Shown piece after piece: positions 12,662 through 21,191 of a stretch of 25,477 bases of DNA. The stretch's first letter is position 1; every line of letters starts with the position of its first letter. The stretch covers positions 1 to 25,477 of the forward strand of contig CAVDHB010000037.1 in NCBI GenBank assembly GCA_963608705.1. The letters run 5' to 3'. The position numbers and the translations under genes were made by a program. Source of the DNA: CAVDHB01 sp963608705. Its GTDB lineage: Bacteria > Bacteroidota > Bacteroidia > Bacteroidales > Bacteroidaceae. The notes below the pieces were generated by a model. It was not told the origin of the DNA, did no database searches, and saw only the letters and a program-made list of their open reading frames with translations.

Positions 12662-14857
12662 ACCTCAGAAGAGAGAACACAGCTTGTCAGTCTTTATCAT
12701 GATTTGTTGAAACTGACGGGTGCAGTCTTACATGAAGGGGATTGCTCCCGGTTGAAGAGTCTGTTGATAAAGGCTGCCAGGAACAAGTCTATTACCAGGG
12801 ATGTGTTCGGTTTTAACCCCATCATAAAGGATCTACAGACAGCTTACATCGTGACGACTGAGATTCTTCCCATGCGTGCGGCGATTATAGGTATCATGAC
12901 GCATGAATGTGTCAAAAGTGGTTTCATGACAGTGGAGGATGTGTCTAAGATGTTCGGCAAGGATGTCGGAGGGATATTGTCTGGCCTGCTGCGTATACAG
13001 GACATCTATGATAAGAGCCAGACCATCGAGACGGACAATTTCAGAGATTTGCTGCTTTCCTTTGCCGAGGATGTGAGGGTTATCTTGATTATGATTGCCA
13101 ACCGTGTCAATCTGTTGAGACAACTACGAGATACTGCCAATGAGCAGGCTCGGCTCCGTATAGCGGACGAGGCGGCTTTCATCTATGCTCCCTTGGCTCA
13201 TAAACTGGGGCTGTATCGACTGAAGTCGGAACTGGAAGACCTTTCTTTAAAGTATACGGAGCACGACGCTTACTATATGATTAAGGAGAAGTTGAACGCC
13301 ACAAAAGAGGCCAGGGATACATATATCGCTGCGTTTATTGCTCCTATACAACAGATGCTGACGGATGCGGGGCTGAAGTTCCATATAAAAGGACGTACAA
13401 AGAGTATTCACTCTATCTGGCAGAAAATGAAAAAGCAAGGTTGCGGATTCGAGGGTATCTATGACTTGTTCGCCATCCGCATTATCCTTGATTCTCCTTT
13501 GAATCTGGAGAAACAGCAATGCTGGCAGGTCTATTCGCTTATTACGGACAAATACCAGCCGAATCCCAAGCGTTTGCGTGATTGGTTGTCCATTCCGAAA
13601 AGTAATGGATATGAGAGTTTGCACATCACCGTGCTGGGGCCAGAACAGAAATGGGTGGAGGTGCAAATCCGTACGGAACGTATGGATGAAGTGGCTGAAC
13701 GAGGTTTGGCGGCACACTGGAGATACAAGGGGATAAAGAGCGAGGGTTCTTTGGATGAGTGGCTCGGAACGATTCGTCATGCCTTGGAGAGCAAAGACGA
13801 CTTGCAAGTGATGGATCAGTTCAAGAGCGGTTTGTACGAGAAAGAAATCTTTGTTTTCTCTCCTAAAGGCGACTTATACAAGATGGCGAAAGGGTCTACC
13901 GTGCTGGATTTCGCTTACCTTATCCATTCTAATATCGGTAATCACTGTACGGGTGCCAAGATAAATAACAAGAATGTCTCTTTCCGGCAGGTATTGCAAA
14001 GCGGAGACCAGGTGGAAATCATCACCTCCAACGCACAGTCGCCCAAGCAGGAATGGCTGAATATTGCTCAAAGCGGACGTACAAGGGCGAAGATTCGGCA
14101 GGCTCTGCGTGAGGGAAAAGCTAAACAGGCTGAGCTGGCAAAAGAAACACTGGAAAGACGTTTCAAAAACCGGAAGATTGAAGTGGATGAACCCATCTTG
14201 GCGAAGTTGGTCAATAAGTTGGGCTTTAAGGAGATGACGGACTTCTATGTCAATATCGCCAATGAAAAGTTGGATGTAAATACGATTATTGACAAGTATG
14301 TGGACTTGCGTCAGCATACAGGAGAGTTTGAAATAAACTATGGTGACCATAGTGCGAAGAATTACTCTTTGCCTGCTACTCCTTCCGACGAGCGTACGGT
14401 ACGCACAGATTCTGACAGTCTGGTGTTGGACAAGAACTTGAAAGGAGTGGATTACACGTTGTCGCCTTGCTGTCACCCCATTTACGGAGACCCTATTTTC
14501 GGATTCATTACTGTGACGGGAGGAATCAAGATTCATCGGGAGGATTGTCCGAACGCGAAGGATATGAAAAGGCGTTTCCCTTACCGTATTATTCCTGCCC
14601 GTTGGAGTGGAAAGGGAGCTGATCAGTATACCGTGACGTTGCGTGTGGTAGGTACCGATAATATTGGGGTGGTGAACAATATCACACAGGTTATTTCAAA
14701 TGAAAAGAATATCTTGCTCCGTTCTATCAGCGTGAACTCACATGATGGTCTGTTTTCCGGGTCGCTGTCCGTGTCATTGGACGACAGTGGGAAACTGAAT
14801 GCGTTGATGAAGAAGATAAAACAGTGCAAGGGGGTGAAAGATGTGGAACGTGTCTGA
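12641..14857 (+). CDS. relA: (p)ppGpp synthetase of the RelA/SpoT family, RelA-like
   Basis: The 738-residue protein makes the stringent-response alarmone (p)ppGpp from GTP or GDP and ATP. The N-terminal hydrolase domain is degenerate. The HDxxED site reads HECVKS (residues 88-93), and the later LADRLHNMRT-type motif reads IANRVNLLRQL, without the Asp. The synthetase domain keeps GRTKSIHSIWQKM, YDLFAIRI, SNGYESLH and VEVQIRT. It is followed by a TGS domain (EIFVFSPKGDLYKM, FAYLIHSNIGNHC), the conserved Cys-Cys/His zinc region (SPCCHPIYGD, IHREDCPNA) and a C-terminal ACT domain. It is therefore probably synthesis-only, and a bifunctional SpoT-like enzyme is expected elsewhere in the genome. 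The hairpin over its start suggests insulation from the upstream ribosomal operon. Confidence 0.9.
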   Translation: MEETAFFTSEERTQLVSLYHDLLKLTGAVLHEGDCSRLKSLLIKAARNKSITRDVFGFNPIIKDLQTAYIVTTEILPMRAAIIGIMTHECVKSGFMTVEDVSKMFGKDVGGILSGLLRIQDIYDKSQTIETDNFRDLLLSFAEDVRVILIMIANRVNLLRQLRDTANEQARLRIADEAAFIYAPLAHKLGLYRLKSELEDLSLKYTEHDAYYMIKEKLNATKEARDTYIAAFIAPIQQMLTDAGLKFHIKGRTKSIHSIWQKMKKQGCGFEGIYDLFAIRIILDSPLNLEKQQCWQVYSLITDKYQPNPKRLRDWLSIPKSNGYESLHITVLGPEQKWVEVQIRTERMDEVAERGLAAHWRYKGIKSEGSLDEWLGTIRHALESKDDLQVMDQFKSGLYEKEIFVFSPKGDLYKMAKGSTVLDFAYLIHSNIGNHCTGAKINNKNVSFRQVLQSGDQVEIITSNAQSPKQEWLNIAQSGRTRAKIRQALREGKAKQAELAKETLERRFKNRKIEVDEPILAKLVNKLGFKEMTDFYVNIANEKLDVNTIIDKYVDLRQHTGEFEINYGDHSAKNYSLPATPSDERTVRTDSDSLVLDKNLKGVDYTLSPCCHPIYGDPIFGFITVTGGIKIHREDCPNAKDMKRRFPYRIIPARWSGKGADQYTVTLRVVGTDNIGVVNNITQVISNEKNILLRSISVNSHDGLFSGSLSVSLDDSGKLNALMKKIKQCKGVKDVERV

Positions 14858-14877
14858 CAGCAAAGGCTGTCAGACAC
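14850..14877. terminator. Perfect 12-bp hairpin between convergent relA and rprX
   Basis: GTGTCTGACAGC and GCTGTCAGACAC are exact inverted repeats around the loop AAAG. The left arm includes the relA stop codon. There is no T run on the plus strand; it probably ends transcription from both sides. Confidence 0.65.
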
Positions 14878-14890
14878 CTGTAGTGGATGA

Positions 14891-16600
14891 TTAGGAGAGG
14901 TTTTTCTTGAGAGAAAAGACAAATTCAAGTCCGCCACCCAAGGCAGTTTTGGCACTGATGCTTCCGCCGTGCAGATGGATGGCGTTCTTCACGATGGCCA
15001 GGCCCAGCCCTGTGCCGCCTAATTTCCGGCTTCTTCCTTTGTCCACTCTGTAGAAACGCTCAAAAAGACGGCTCAGGTGTTCAGGGGGTACTCCCACACC
15101 ATTGTCTGCAAAGCTGAAGTAATAATATTCTCCATCATCACGGAAGCATTTGAGCGTGATGGTCTTTTGTGTTCCGGCGTATGCGATGGCGTTGGAGAAC
15201 AAGTTGGTGAAGATGGAGGTCAGGAGAGACGGGTTGCCTTTCATCGGCAGATTGTCTGGAAACTTGTCTATGATTTTCATTTGTTTCTCTTCTGCGAATT
15301 GCGTCATTTCGTGTGCCACGTTTCGCACGATGGTAGTCAGGTTTGTAGTTTCCATGTCAATGAGCTGGGGCGCCTCGTCCATGCGGTTCAACGAGGAGAT
15401 GTCTTGCAGCAAACGTCCTAAGCGGTTGCTTTGCGCATAGCATCTTTCCAGAAACTTCCGTGCGGTGTCAGCCGGAATGTTCGGTGTGTTGAGGATGGTT
15501 TCCAGGTAGCCTTGTATGCCGCTGACTGGTGTCTTCAACTCATGGGAGATGTTCTGTGTCAGTTGGCGTTTCAGTCTCACTTGTTCTTCTTCTTTGGTGA
15601 TGTCGTTGATGGAGATTTCAAAACTGTTGTCGTGAAATACCACACACTCAGCGATGAAGATACGTCCCGCTTTCTCTATGGTGAGGGACATACGCCGATT
15701 GTCCACGGCCTCGTTGCAGCCTGGTTCTCGGTTGATGAAATGTACCAAGGGCTGTATTTCCTGGATGGAGAAGAACTCTGCGGCGGTATGCAGATTCTTG
15801 TCGGAGAGTATGTCCATGTATTGATTGAACAGCACGTTCGACAGAATCAAGGTCTTGTCTTGTTTGTAGATGGCCAGTCCCTCACGGGAGATGGAGAGGT
15901 GGGAAATCAGTTTCTCTCTTTCGATATAGAGCTTTTCTTTGGTTCTTCGCAGCTTTTTGTAGATTTGGACGATACTTTGAGAGATGTCTCCCAGTTCGTT
16001 GGAGGGAAACTCATAGTTAAGTCCTTCCACTTTGTTCTTTTCGGCAGATTGTGCGAAAAGACGTAGCTGATTGATGGACGTGCCTAATTTATGTACGTAA
16101 CGGTAGAAGACGATGATGAGCAGTGTGGTGATACTCAAGGAGAACCAGAGAAAAGCTTTGTCGTCTTCGAGAAAGGAAGCCCAGTCTCCGCTATAGGGAA
16201 GGGAACTTCTCACTAAAATCCGTTTGCTCGGATAGACAGAGGTGGCGTAGAACTTCTCCGGTTCGTTGTCGCTTGTGATTTCCACCTGCGTGAGATGGCT
16301 GCGGTTATCAAAGATAAGCTGCCCGTTTTGGGTGAGAATGTACACGTGGAGCTGAGGAGAGAAGTTTTTGTCGATGTAGTCTTTCAATGCGGTGGTGTCT
16401 TTGGCTCCTTTTAAGGCTACAAAATTGGAGATAAGGTCATTGTCTTTCTCCAATTGGATGCGCAGGATACTTTGCCGGTATCCGTTTTCCCTTTTATTTT
16501 GGAAGAATACAAAGCAACCCACGAATATCAAGAACATGACTACAACGGAGCCAAACAGTTTTTGGCTGAACGTGAAGTGTATCTTCCGTTTTCCTTTCAT
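14891..16600 (-). CDS. rprX: Sensor histidine kinase RprX
   Basis: The 569-residue kinase has membrane helices near 14-34 and 148-168 around an extracytoplasmic sensor region of about 115 residues, then a linker, a PAS-like region (about 235-340) and the kinase core. The phospho-accepting His353 is in NISHELKTP. The ATP domain has the N box (NLFSNAIAYAG), DNGVG (499-503), FERFYRVD and GGTGLGLAI (528-536). It matches the Bacteroides fragilis RprX/RprY pair, whose signal I cannot deduce here. It follows rprY by four bases. Naming by similarity to RprX is from memory and moderately sure. Confidence 0.88.
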   Translation of the reverse strand: MKGKRKIHFTFSQKLFGSVVVMFLIFVGCFVFFQNKRENGYRQSILRIQLEKDNDLISNFVALKGAKDTTALKDYIDKNFSPQLHVYILTQNGQLIFDNRSHLTQVEITSDNEPEKFYATSVYPSKRILVRSSLPYSGDWASFLEDDKAFLWFSLSITTLLIIVFYRYVHKLGTSINQLRLFAQSAEKNKVEGLNYEFPSNELGDISQSIVQIYKKLRRTKEKLYIEREKLISHLSISREGLAIYKQDKTLILSNVLFNQYMDILSDKNLHTAAEFFSIQEIQPLVHFINREPGCNEAVDNRRMSLTIEKAGRIFIAECVVFHDNSFEISINDITKEEEQVRLKRQLTQNISHELKTPVSGIQGYLETILNTPNIPADTARKFLERCYAQSNRLGRLLQDISSLNRMDEAPQLIDMETTNLTTIVRNVAHEMTQFAEEKQMKIIDKFPDNLPMKGNPSLLTSIFTNLFSNAIAYAGTQKTITLKCFRDDGEYYYFSFADNGVGVPPEHLSRLFERFYRVDKGRSRKLGGTGLGLAIVKNAIHLHGGSISAKTALGGGLEFVFSLKKNLS

Positions 16601-16604
16601 ACAG

Positions 16605-17312
16605 TTATTCTTTTATGTTAATGTCAAAGCAGTATCCATATCCTAAACGAGTGACGATGTGTTTGCCGAAACTTCCCAATTTCTTGCGCAACCGGGTGAT
16701 GTTTACGTCTACTGTGCGGTCCAGCACCAGTGTCTCGTCTTTCCATACATTCTTCAATATGTCTTCTCTTGAGAATACCAGTCCTTTGTGTGCCAGTAGA
16801 ATCCGCAGAATCTCGAACTCTTTTTTGGTAAGCATGATTTCTTGTCCGTGTAACTTGACCGATTTGAAACGTAAGTCCATTTCCAGTCCTTCGAAAGAGA
16901 GTGCGTGCTTGTCCTCTTCTTCTGTTTTTCCGAGAGAGGTACGTCGTAAGACCGCTTTCACTCTCATGACCACTTCCCTCAGTGAGAAGGGTTTGGAGAT
17001 ATAATCGTCTGCTCCAAGATTGAAACCTGTCAGCGTATCGTTTTCAGTGTCTTTGGCGGTGATAAATATAATAGGTATAGCGGCTGTCTGAGGATTCTCT
17101 TTAAGGATATGCGCCAGTTTGAATCCTGAGATTTCGCCCATCATGACATCAAGCAACATGAGGTCGAAGTGTTCAAGGTCTTTCATCTTCAACACTTCCT
17201 CTGCGGAATTTGCCGTGGTGATGGCATATCCTTCATTCTCCAAGTTGAATCTCAGAATCTCGCATAAATCTTCTTCATCATCCACGATAAGAATTTGCTG
17301 TTTTGTCTCCAT
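16605..17312 (-). CDS. rprY: OmpR-family response regulator RprY
   Basis: The 235-residue regulator has a receiver domain with the acidic pair Asp11-Asp12 (LIVDDEED), the phospho-acceptor Asp55 (LMLLDVMM), Thr/Ala in FITAKDTEND and the Lys in YISKPFS. A winged-helix DNA-binding domain follows (LTKKEFEILRILLAHKG, VFSREDILKNVW, RTVDVNITRLRKKLG, VTRLGYGY). It is the first gene of rprY-rprX and is divergent from rlpA. A near-consensus -7 box, TACCTTCG, lies on the minus strand at 17342-17335. Confidence 0.92.
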   Translation of the reverse strand: METKQQILIVDDEEDLCEILRFNLENEGYAITTANSAEEVLKMKDLEHFDLMLLDVMMGEISGFKLAHILKENPQTAAIPIIFITAKDTENDTLTGFNLGADDYISKPFSLREVVMRVKAVLRRTSLGKTEEEDKHALSFEGLEMDLRFKSVKLHGQEIMLTKKEFEILRILLAHKGLVFSREDILKNVWKDETLVLDRTVDVNITRLRKKLGSFGKHIVTRLGYGYCFDINIKE

Positions 17313-17459
17313 TATTGTCTCTTTTAGGTTGCCGCGAAGGTACGATAAAAATATTGCATGCCTATGAAATAAGTGTTACATTTGTGTTTCATTCCCGTCT
17401 TAGCCTTCTTGAAGCGTTAAAAAACATGAAAGTATAGGGCGGAAGGAGTAAAAAATACG

Positions 17460-17467
17460 TACCTTTG
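17460..17467 (+). promoter_or_regulatory. -7 box of the rlpA promoter
   Basis: TACCTTTG fits the -7 consensus and lies 29 bases before the rlpA start. A clear -33 box is not visible. Confidence 0.5.
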
Positions 17468-17496
17468 TCATTGATTAGAACCAAAACGACAACAGA

Positions 17497-18033
17497 ATGA
17501 AAAAACTTCTATTCGTTATTTTCAGTCTTGCCGCTTGTTTTATGCTATCTGTACAGGCAAACGGCCAACGGAAAATACGAGGAAAAGCGTCTTATTATTC
17601 AAAAAGGCTTCATGGGGCACGTACAAGTGACGGTGGACGTTACCATAACGATAGTCTGACATGCGCACATAAAACCTATCCTTTTGGTACGATGCTTTAT
17701 GTAAAGAATCCAAAGAACGGACGTGTAATCAAGGTGAAAGTGACAGACCGCGGCCCTCATGGAAGAGGACGTTTGATAGATTTGTCCTATGGAGCAGCTA
17801 AACAATTGGGGATACTTTCACATGGTGTGGCGATGGTGGAAATATCAAAGGCTACAGGTGCGGAAAATATTACAATTCCTTTAAGAGATATTCCAGAGAG
17901 TAAGTTTGAGTGGGCAGAGGTGGAGATTCCAACTCTCAAGTTAAACAACCCCGTGCCCAACTATACCATCAAGCATACGAATCTGGCAAACAAGTACAAA
18001 CATCTTTCCCGTGGAGCACGGGGTACCATGTAG
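17497..18033 (+). CDS. rlpA: RlpA-like septal ring lytic transglycosylase (DPBB domain)
   Basis: The 178-residue exported protein has a signal peptide (residues 1-23, ending VQANGQ). The double-psi beta-barrel domain reads KASYYSKRLHGARTSDGG, LTCAHKTYPFGTMLYVKN, KVTDRGPHGRGRLIDLS and AAKQLGIL. RlpA cleaves stem-free glycan strands at the septum. This form has no C-terminal SPOR domain; residues 140-178 are a short unassigned tail. The next gene is an amidase, which makes the denuded glycan that RlpA acts on, so the two may cooperate. Confidence 0.87.
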   Translation: MKKLLFVIFSLAACFMLSVQANGQRKIRGKASYYSKRLHGARTSDGGRYHNDSLTCAHKTYPFGTMLYVKNPKNGRVIKVKVTDRGPHGRGRLIDLSYGAAKQLGILSHGVAMVEISKATGAENITIPLRDIPESKFEWAEVEIPTLKLNNPVPNYTIKHTNLANKYKHLSRGARGTM

Positions 18034-18131
18034 GAAATCAAATCGAGACACATAGTTGCGGCATATTCCTTGAGAATGTGCTGCATCTGTTTTAAGGTGG
18101 AAGTAGCTCGTCCACATCCAAAAATGAAGCG

Positions 18132-19313
18132 ATGGCTAAGATTAAATACGTATTTATGAGTAGTTTTGTCAAATATATTGTTTTTCTATCTCTCTTTTCC
18201 TTGCCTTGTGTGTGTGTGAATGCGGCTCGCAAGACTTTCACCTTGGTGGTGGATGCGGGACATGGAGGCCATGACACGGGATGTCAAGGGGCGTATGCGA
18301 ATGAAAAGAATATCAACTTGGCTGTGGCACAGGCGTTCGGGAAAATGGTTTCTCGTAAATGCAGGGATGTGCGAGTTGTTTACACCCGTTCCAATGATAC
18401 TTTCATTTCATTGCAAGGACGGTGCGATGTGGCGAATTCCAATAATGCGGACTTGTTCATATCTATCCATGTGAACTCTGTGGCTTTGGGTGGTTCTTTG
18501 GTAAGGGGAACCGAAACGTATTTCTATGGCGCACCGATGGCTTCCAATGACAATTCCAACGAGGAGTCCACATCTGTCACAACCAACATGATAGCTGAGA
18601 GTAATCGCCGGGAGAGTGAACTGCTGGCGCGGTATATCCAGCAGGAGTATATTCGGAGCGGAAGAGCCAGCCGCGGTGTGAAGCAGGCGCATTTCTATGT
18701 GTTGGTACATACCAATATGCCGAGTGTGCTGACGGAAATCGGGTTTATCACCGCACAGGATGAAGAGGCTTACATGACCTCCAGCAATGGCATCAACGAG
18801 ATTTGTGAGGATATCTTCCAGGCGTTCCAGCGTTATCGGAAACAGGCGAACAAGGGGACGGCTTTAAGGAGAATAAGAGGGGTATCGGACAAGGCTTTAG
18901 GTAGTCTTCCCGCTAACTCCCGTACTTCCCAAATGGATGCAGACAAGGAAGAGGTGACGCCCAAGGTGTCTTCTTCCTCTAAGCGGGCGCAGCGGAAAAA
19001 GCGGAAACAAGAGGAGGAAGATATGGATTTGCGGGATGACGTGCCTGTATTCTGTATTCAGCTTTTCGCTACCTCACGTAAAATTCCCGATGGAGACGGG
19101 CTTTTTAAAGGCTTGACCCAGATAGGTACTTTTGCGGAGAACGGACTGAACAAATACATTTATTATAGCTCCAACGATTATAATCTCGTGTTGAAGCGTA
19201 AACGTGAGATTGCTGACAAATTCCCGGATGCGTTCATCATCGCTTTCAAGAAAAGTGAGCGGATGGACGTGAACAAGGCTATCCGTGAGTTTTTGCGCAA
19301 CAAGAATAGATAA
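18132..19313 (+). CDS. N-acetylmuramoyl-L-alanine amidase with C-terminal SPOR-like domain
   Basis: The 393-residue exported Amidase_3 enzyme removes stem peptides from peptidoglycan. A signal peptide covers residues 1-32; a later ATG at 18156 would also leave one intact. Zinc ligands are His44 (VVDAGHGGHD), Glu58 (NEKNINLAVA) and His113 (LFISIHVNS), and the catalytic Glu is in SVLTEIGFI. A basic linker rich in Lys and Arg (about 265-305) is followed by a SPOR-like domain (FCIQLFATSRKI, YIYYSSNDYNLVLKRK) that may target septal glycan. It is flanked by rlpA and, one base after its stop, the AlaX-like gene. Confidence 0.88.
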   Translation: MAKIKYVFMSSFVKYIVFLSLFSLPCVCVNAARKTFTLVVDAGHGGHDTGCQGAYANEKNINLAVAQAFGKMVSRKCRDVRVVYTRSNDTFISLQGRCDVANSNNADLFISIHVNSVALGGSLVRGTETYFYGAPMASNDNSNEESTSVTTNMIAESNRRESELLARYIQQEYIRSGRASRGVKQAHFYVLVHTNMPSVLTEIGFITAQDEEAYMTSSNGINEICEDIFQAFQRYRKQANKGTALRRIRGVSDKALGSLPANSRTSQMDADKEEVTPKVSSSSKRAQRKKRKQEEEDMDLRDDVPVFCIQLFATSRKIPDGDGLFKGLTQIGTFAENGLNKYIYYSSNDYNLVLKRKREIADKFPDAFIIAFKKSERMDVNKAIREFLRNKNR

Positions 19314-19314
19314 G

Positions 19315-19800
19315 ATGGAAGAAATACCACAACCTCAGCTCAACGCCCATCACAAGGCGGAATATCCACCCATGCATACGGCGGAGCATCTGTTGAACCA
19401 GACCATGGTCAGGATGTTCGGCTGCGAGCGTTCGGACAATGCTCATATCGAACGTAAGAAGAGTAAAATAAATTATAATCTGTCAAAATGTCCTTCGCAA
19501 AGCCAGATTGACAGTATAGAAGAGAAGATGAATGCCTTGATAAAGGCGGACTTGCCTGTGACCTATAAGTTCGTGACCTATGACCAGGTGCCGCAAGGCG
19601 TGAAGCTGAACAGGCTGCCGGAGGATGTAAGCGAGACTTTACGGTTGGTTTATATCGGTGATTATGACGTATGTCCGTGTATTGGCGCACACGTGGAGCA
19701 TACGGCGCAGCTCGGTACATTTCATATCAATAGCACTTCTTACAAGGACGGGGGGTTTCGGATAGTTTTCAAGCTGTTAGAGGTCGATTGGGAAGAATAG
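19315..19800 (+). CDS. AlaX-like alanyl-tRNA editing domain protein
   Basis: The 161-residue protein is a stand-alone form of the second editing domain of alanyl- and threonyl-tRNA synthetases. It keeps the zinc ligands His21 and His25 (HTAEHLL) and Cys122 and His126 (CIGAHV). Such proteins hydrolyse mischarged tRNA, usually Ser-tRNA(Ala). Which tRNA this one edits cannot be told from the sequence. The start at 19315 follows the amidase stop by one base, so the genes are probably co-transcribed. Confidence 0.8.
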   Translation: MEEIPQPQLNAHHKAEYPPMHTAEHLLNQTMVRMFGCERSDNAHIERKKSKINYNLSKCPSQSQIDSIEEKMNALIKADLPVTYKFVTYDQVPQGVKLNRLPEDVSETLRLVYIGDYDVCPCIGAHVEHTAQLGTFHINSTSYKDGGFRIVFKLLEVDWEE

Positions 19801-19809
19801 CAAGGAGTT

Positions 19810-19824
19810 TGGCACGGTTCTTGC
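19810..19824 (+). promoter_or_regulatory. Sigma-54 (-24/-12) promoter of hsp20
   Basis: TGGCACG, four bases, TTGC matches the sigma-54 consensus, with GG and GC separated by the required ten bases. It lies ten bases after the AlaX stop and 41 bases before the hsp20 ATG. A Bacteroides-type TAnnTTTG box is not seen here. Sigma-54 promoters need an activator; none is encoded in the window. Confidence 0.7.
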
Positions 19825-19865
19825 CTTAACGTCTGTGTAATGATTGAAAATAAAAACATACAGAT

Positions 19866-20303
19866 ATGAGTCACAACAGAAGAAATTACAGCGAAGACGA
19901 ATGGTTGCCTAATGTGTTTGGCGATATGTTCACGCCTGCGTATCAAGAGAATCGCAGAAATATGACTGATCCGGCCATTAACATTATTGAGACGGCGGAT
20001 GCCTATAAGGTGGAAGTAGCCGTGCCGGGTATGTCGAAAGAGGATTTTCACATCCGTTTGGATGAGGAGAACAACTTGGTGTTGACAGTAGATAAGAAAG
20101 AACCACAGGAGATGGAAGGCAATTTCCGGTACTTGCGTCGTGAGTTCGCCTATGCGAAGACACAAAAGACATTGGTGCTGCCGGACGATGTGGAGTTGAA
20201 AGACATCAAAGCCTCTGCACAGAATGGAATGCTGACCATTTACTTGCCAAAGAAACAGCCGGAACAGATACAGAAAGTAAGCAGGAATATTCAGATTGAC
20301 TGA
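19866..20303 (+). CDS. Small heat shock protein, Hsp20/alpha-crystallin family
   Basis: The 145-residue chaperone holds unfolded proteins without ATP. The alpha-crystallin domain spans about residues 36-140: DAYKVEVAVPGMSKEDFHIR, NLVLTVDKKE, YLRREFAYAKTQKTLVLPDD, and the hallmark AQNGMLTIYLPKK. The Ile-x-Ile-like end (IQID) fits the oligomer-contact tail. It stands alone between the sigma-54 promoter and a terminator. Confidence 0.94.
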   Translation: MSHNRRNYSEDEWLPNVFGDMFTPAYQENRRNMTDPAINIIETADAYKVEVAVPGMSKEDFHIRLDEENNLVLTVDKKEPQEMEGNFRYLRREFAYAKTQKTLVLPDDVELKDIKASAQNGMLTIYLPKKQPEQIQKVSRNIQID

Positions 20304-20326
20304 TATTGCTCATACACAGAATAAAG

Positions 20327-20357
20327 AGGACATCTATTCTTCGTGGATAGATGTCCT
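20327..20357. terminator. Bidirectional terminator between hsp20 and the HAD gene
   Basis: AGGACATCTAT (20327-20337) and ATAGATGTCCT (20347-20357) pair exactly. TTTGTTGTTTAT follows on the plus strand, and CTTTATTCTG on the minus strand. Confidence 0.8.
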
Positions 20358-20375
20358 TTGTTGTTTATACACAAT

Positions 20376-21116
20376 TCAGCGCAATACTTGATAGATGTTT
20401 TCCCAGTTTTCGTCTAATTCTTTGAGAGAATGAAACAATAGATTGGCTCCTTCGTCCAGTAACGCTTTGTCGGGCAGAGTTCCTGTATTTACGGCAATAG
20501 TGAATACATTGGCTGCCACAGCGGCACGCACTCCTAAAGGAGCGTTTTCAACCACAATCGCTTCCCAAGGTTGTGCTCCCGCTTTCATCAATCCTTTCAG
20601 ATAGGGTTCAGGAGCAGGTTTTCCATGTGTGACATCAAAGGAGGTGACAGCGTGCTGTGCGTCAAAGGCACCGGGAAAGCTGTGTTCCAGCCGGTTGAGT
20701 AGGGAATGTTGTCCGCTGCCAGTGACTAATACCCTTGTAATGCCGTCTTCCTTCACCTTCTTCAACAAGGATGCCGCACCAGGCATTTCCGGGGCGGTGG
20801 GAAATGTATTGAAGACCTCGCATTTTTTCTCGTAGATTTTCTCCATGTCTTCTTTGGTGGCGTGCTTGTGCAGCTCACGCTCGAAAAGGTACTCTATCGT
20901 GCCACCTCCTGTACGTCCCTCGTTCATGTACACTTCTTCCGGGGTCATACTCAATCCATAGAGGGGAGTAATCATTGTCCAAGCCTTTACATGAAGCGGC
21001 ATACTGTCATACAACACACCGTCCATGTCAAAGAGCACTGCTTTCAGGTGCATGGCTTCGTATCCGTGCGATTGTAAATACCGCTGTGTAGCTTCTTTGA
21101 TTTGCTCGTTATCCAT
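20376..21116 (-). CDS. HAD-superfamily hydrolase, beta-phosphoglucomutase-like subgroup
   Basis: The 246-residue protein has HAD motif I FDMDGVLYDS, with the nucleophile Asp30 and the acid Asp32, a helical cap, motif II (VLVTGSG), the Lys of motif III in HGKPAPEPYL, and motif IV-like VVENAPLGVRAA, in which Glu-Asn replaces the more common Glu-Asp. It probably dephosphorylates a sugar or other small metabolite; the substrate is unknown. It follows pgi, but a hairpin lies between them, so it may be expressed less. Confidence 0.85.
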   Translation of the reverse strand: MDNEQIKEATQRYLQSHGYEAMHLKAVLFDMDGVLYDSMPLHVKAWTMITPLYGLSMTPEEVYMNEGRTGGGTIEYLFERELHKHATKEDMEKIYEKKCEVFNTFPTAPEMPGAASLLKKVKEDGITRVLVTGSGQHSLLNRLEHSFPGAFDAQHAVTSFDVTHGKPAPEPYLKGLMKAGAQPWEAIVVENAPLGVRAAVAANVFTIAVNTGTLPDKALLDEGANLLFHSLKELDENWENIYQVLR

Positions 21117-21131
21117 AAAATTATAGTAAAG

Positions 21132-21165
21132 AAGGCGTGGCTGGTAGAATGTCCGGCCACGCCTT
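21132..21165 (-). terminator. Hairpin between pgi and the HAD gene
   Basis: AAGGCGTGGC (21132-21141) and GCCACGCCTT (21156-21165) are exact inverted repeats with a 14-nt loop. On the minus strand it is followed by CTTTACTATAATTTT, a partial U-rich tail, so it is a full or leaky terminator. Confidence 0.65.
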
Positions 21166-21191
21166 GCGGTTAAATTCTTGTCATGAAGGAG

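Noticed and set aside
14891..16066. Plus-strand frames opposite rprX
   Set aside because: They are antisense to a complete histidine kinase with all motifs and have no independent support.
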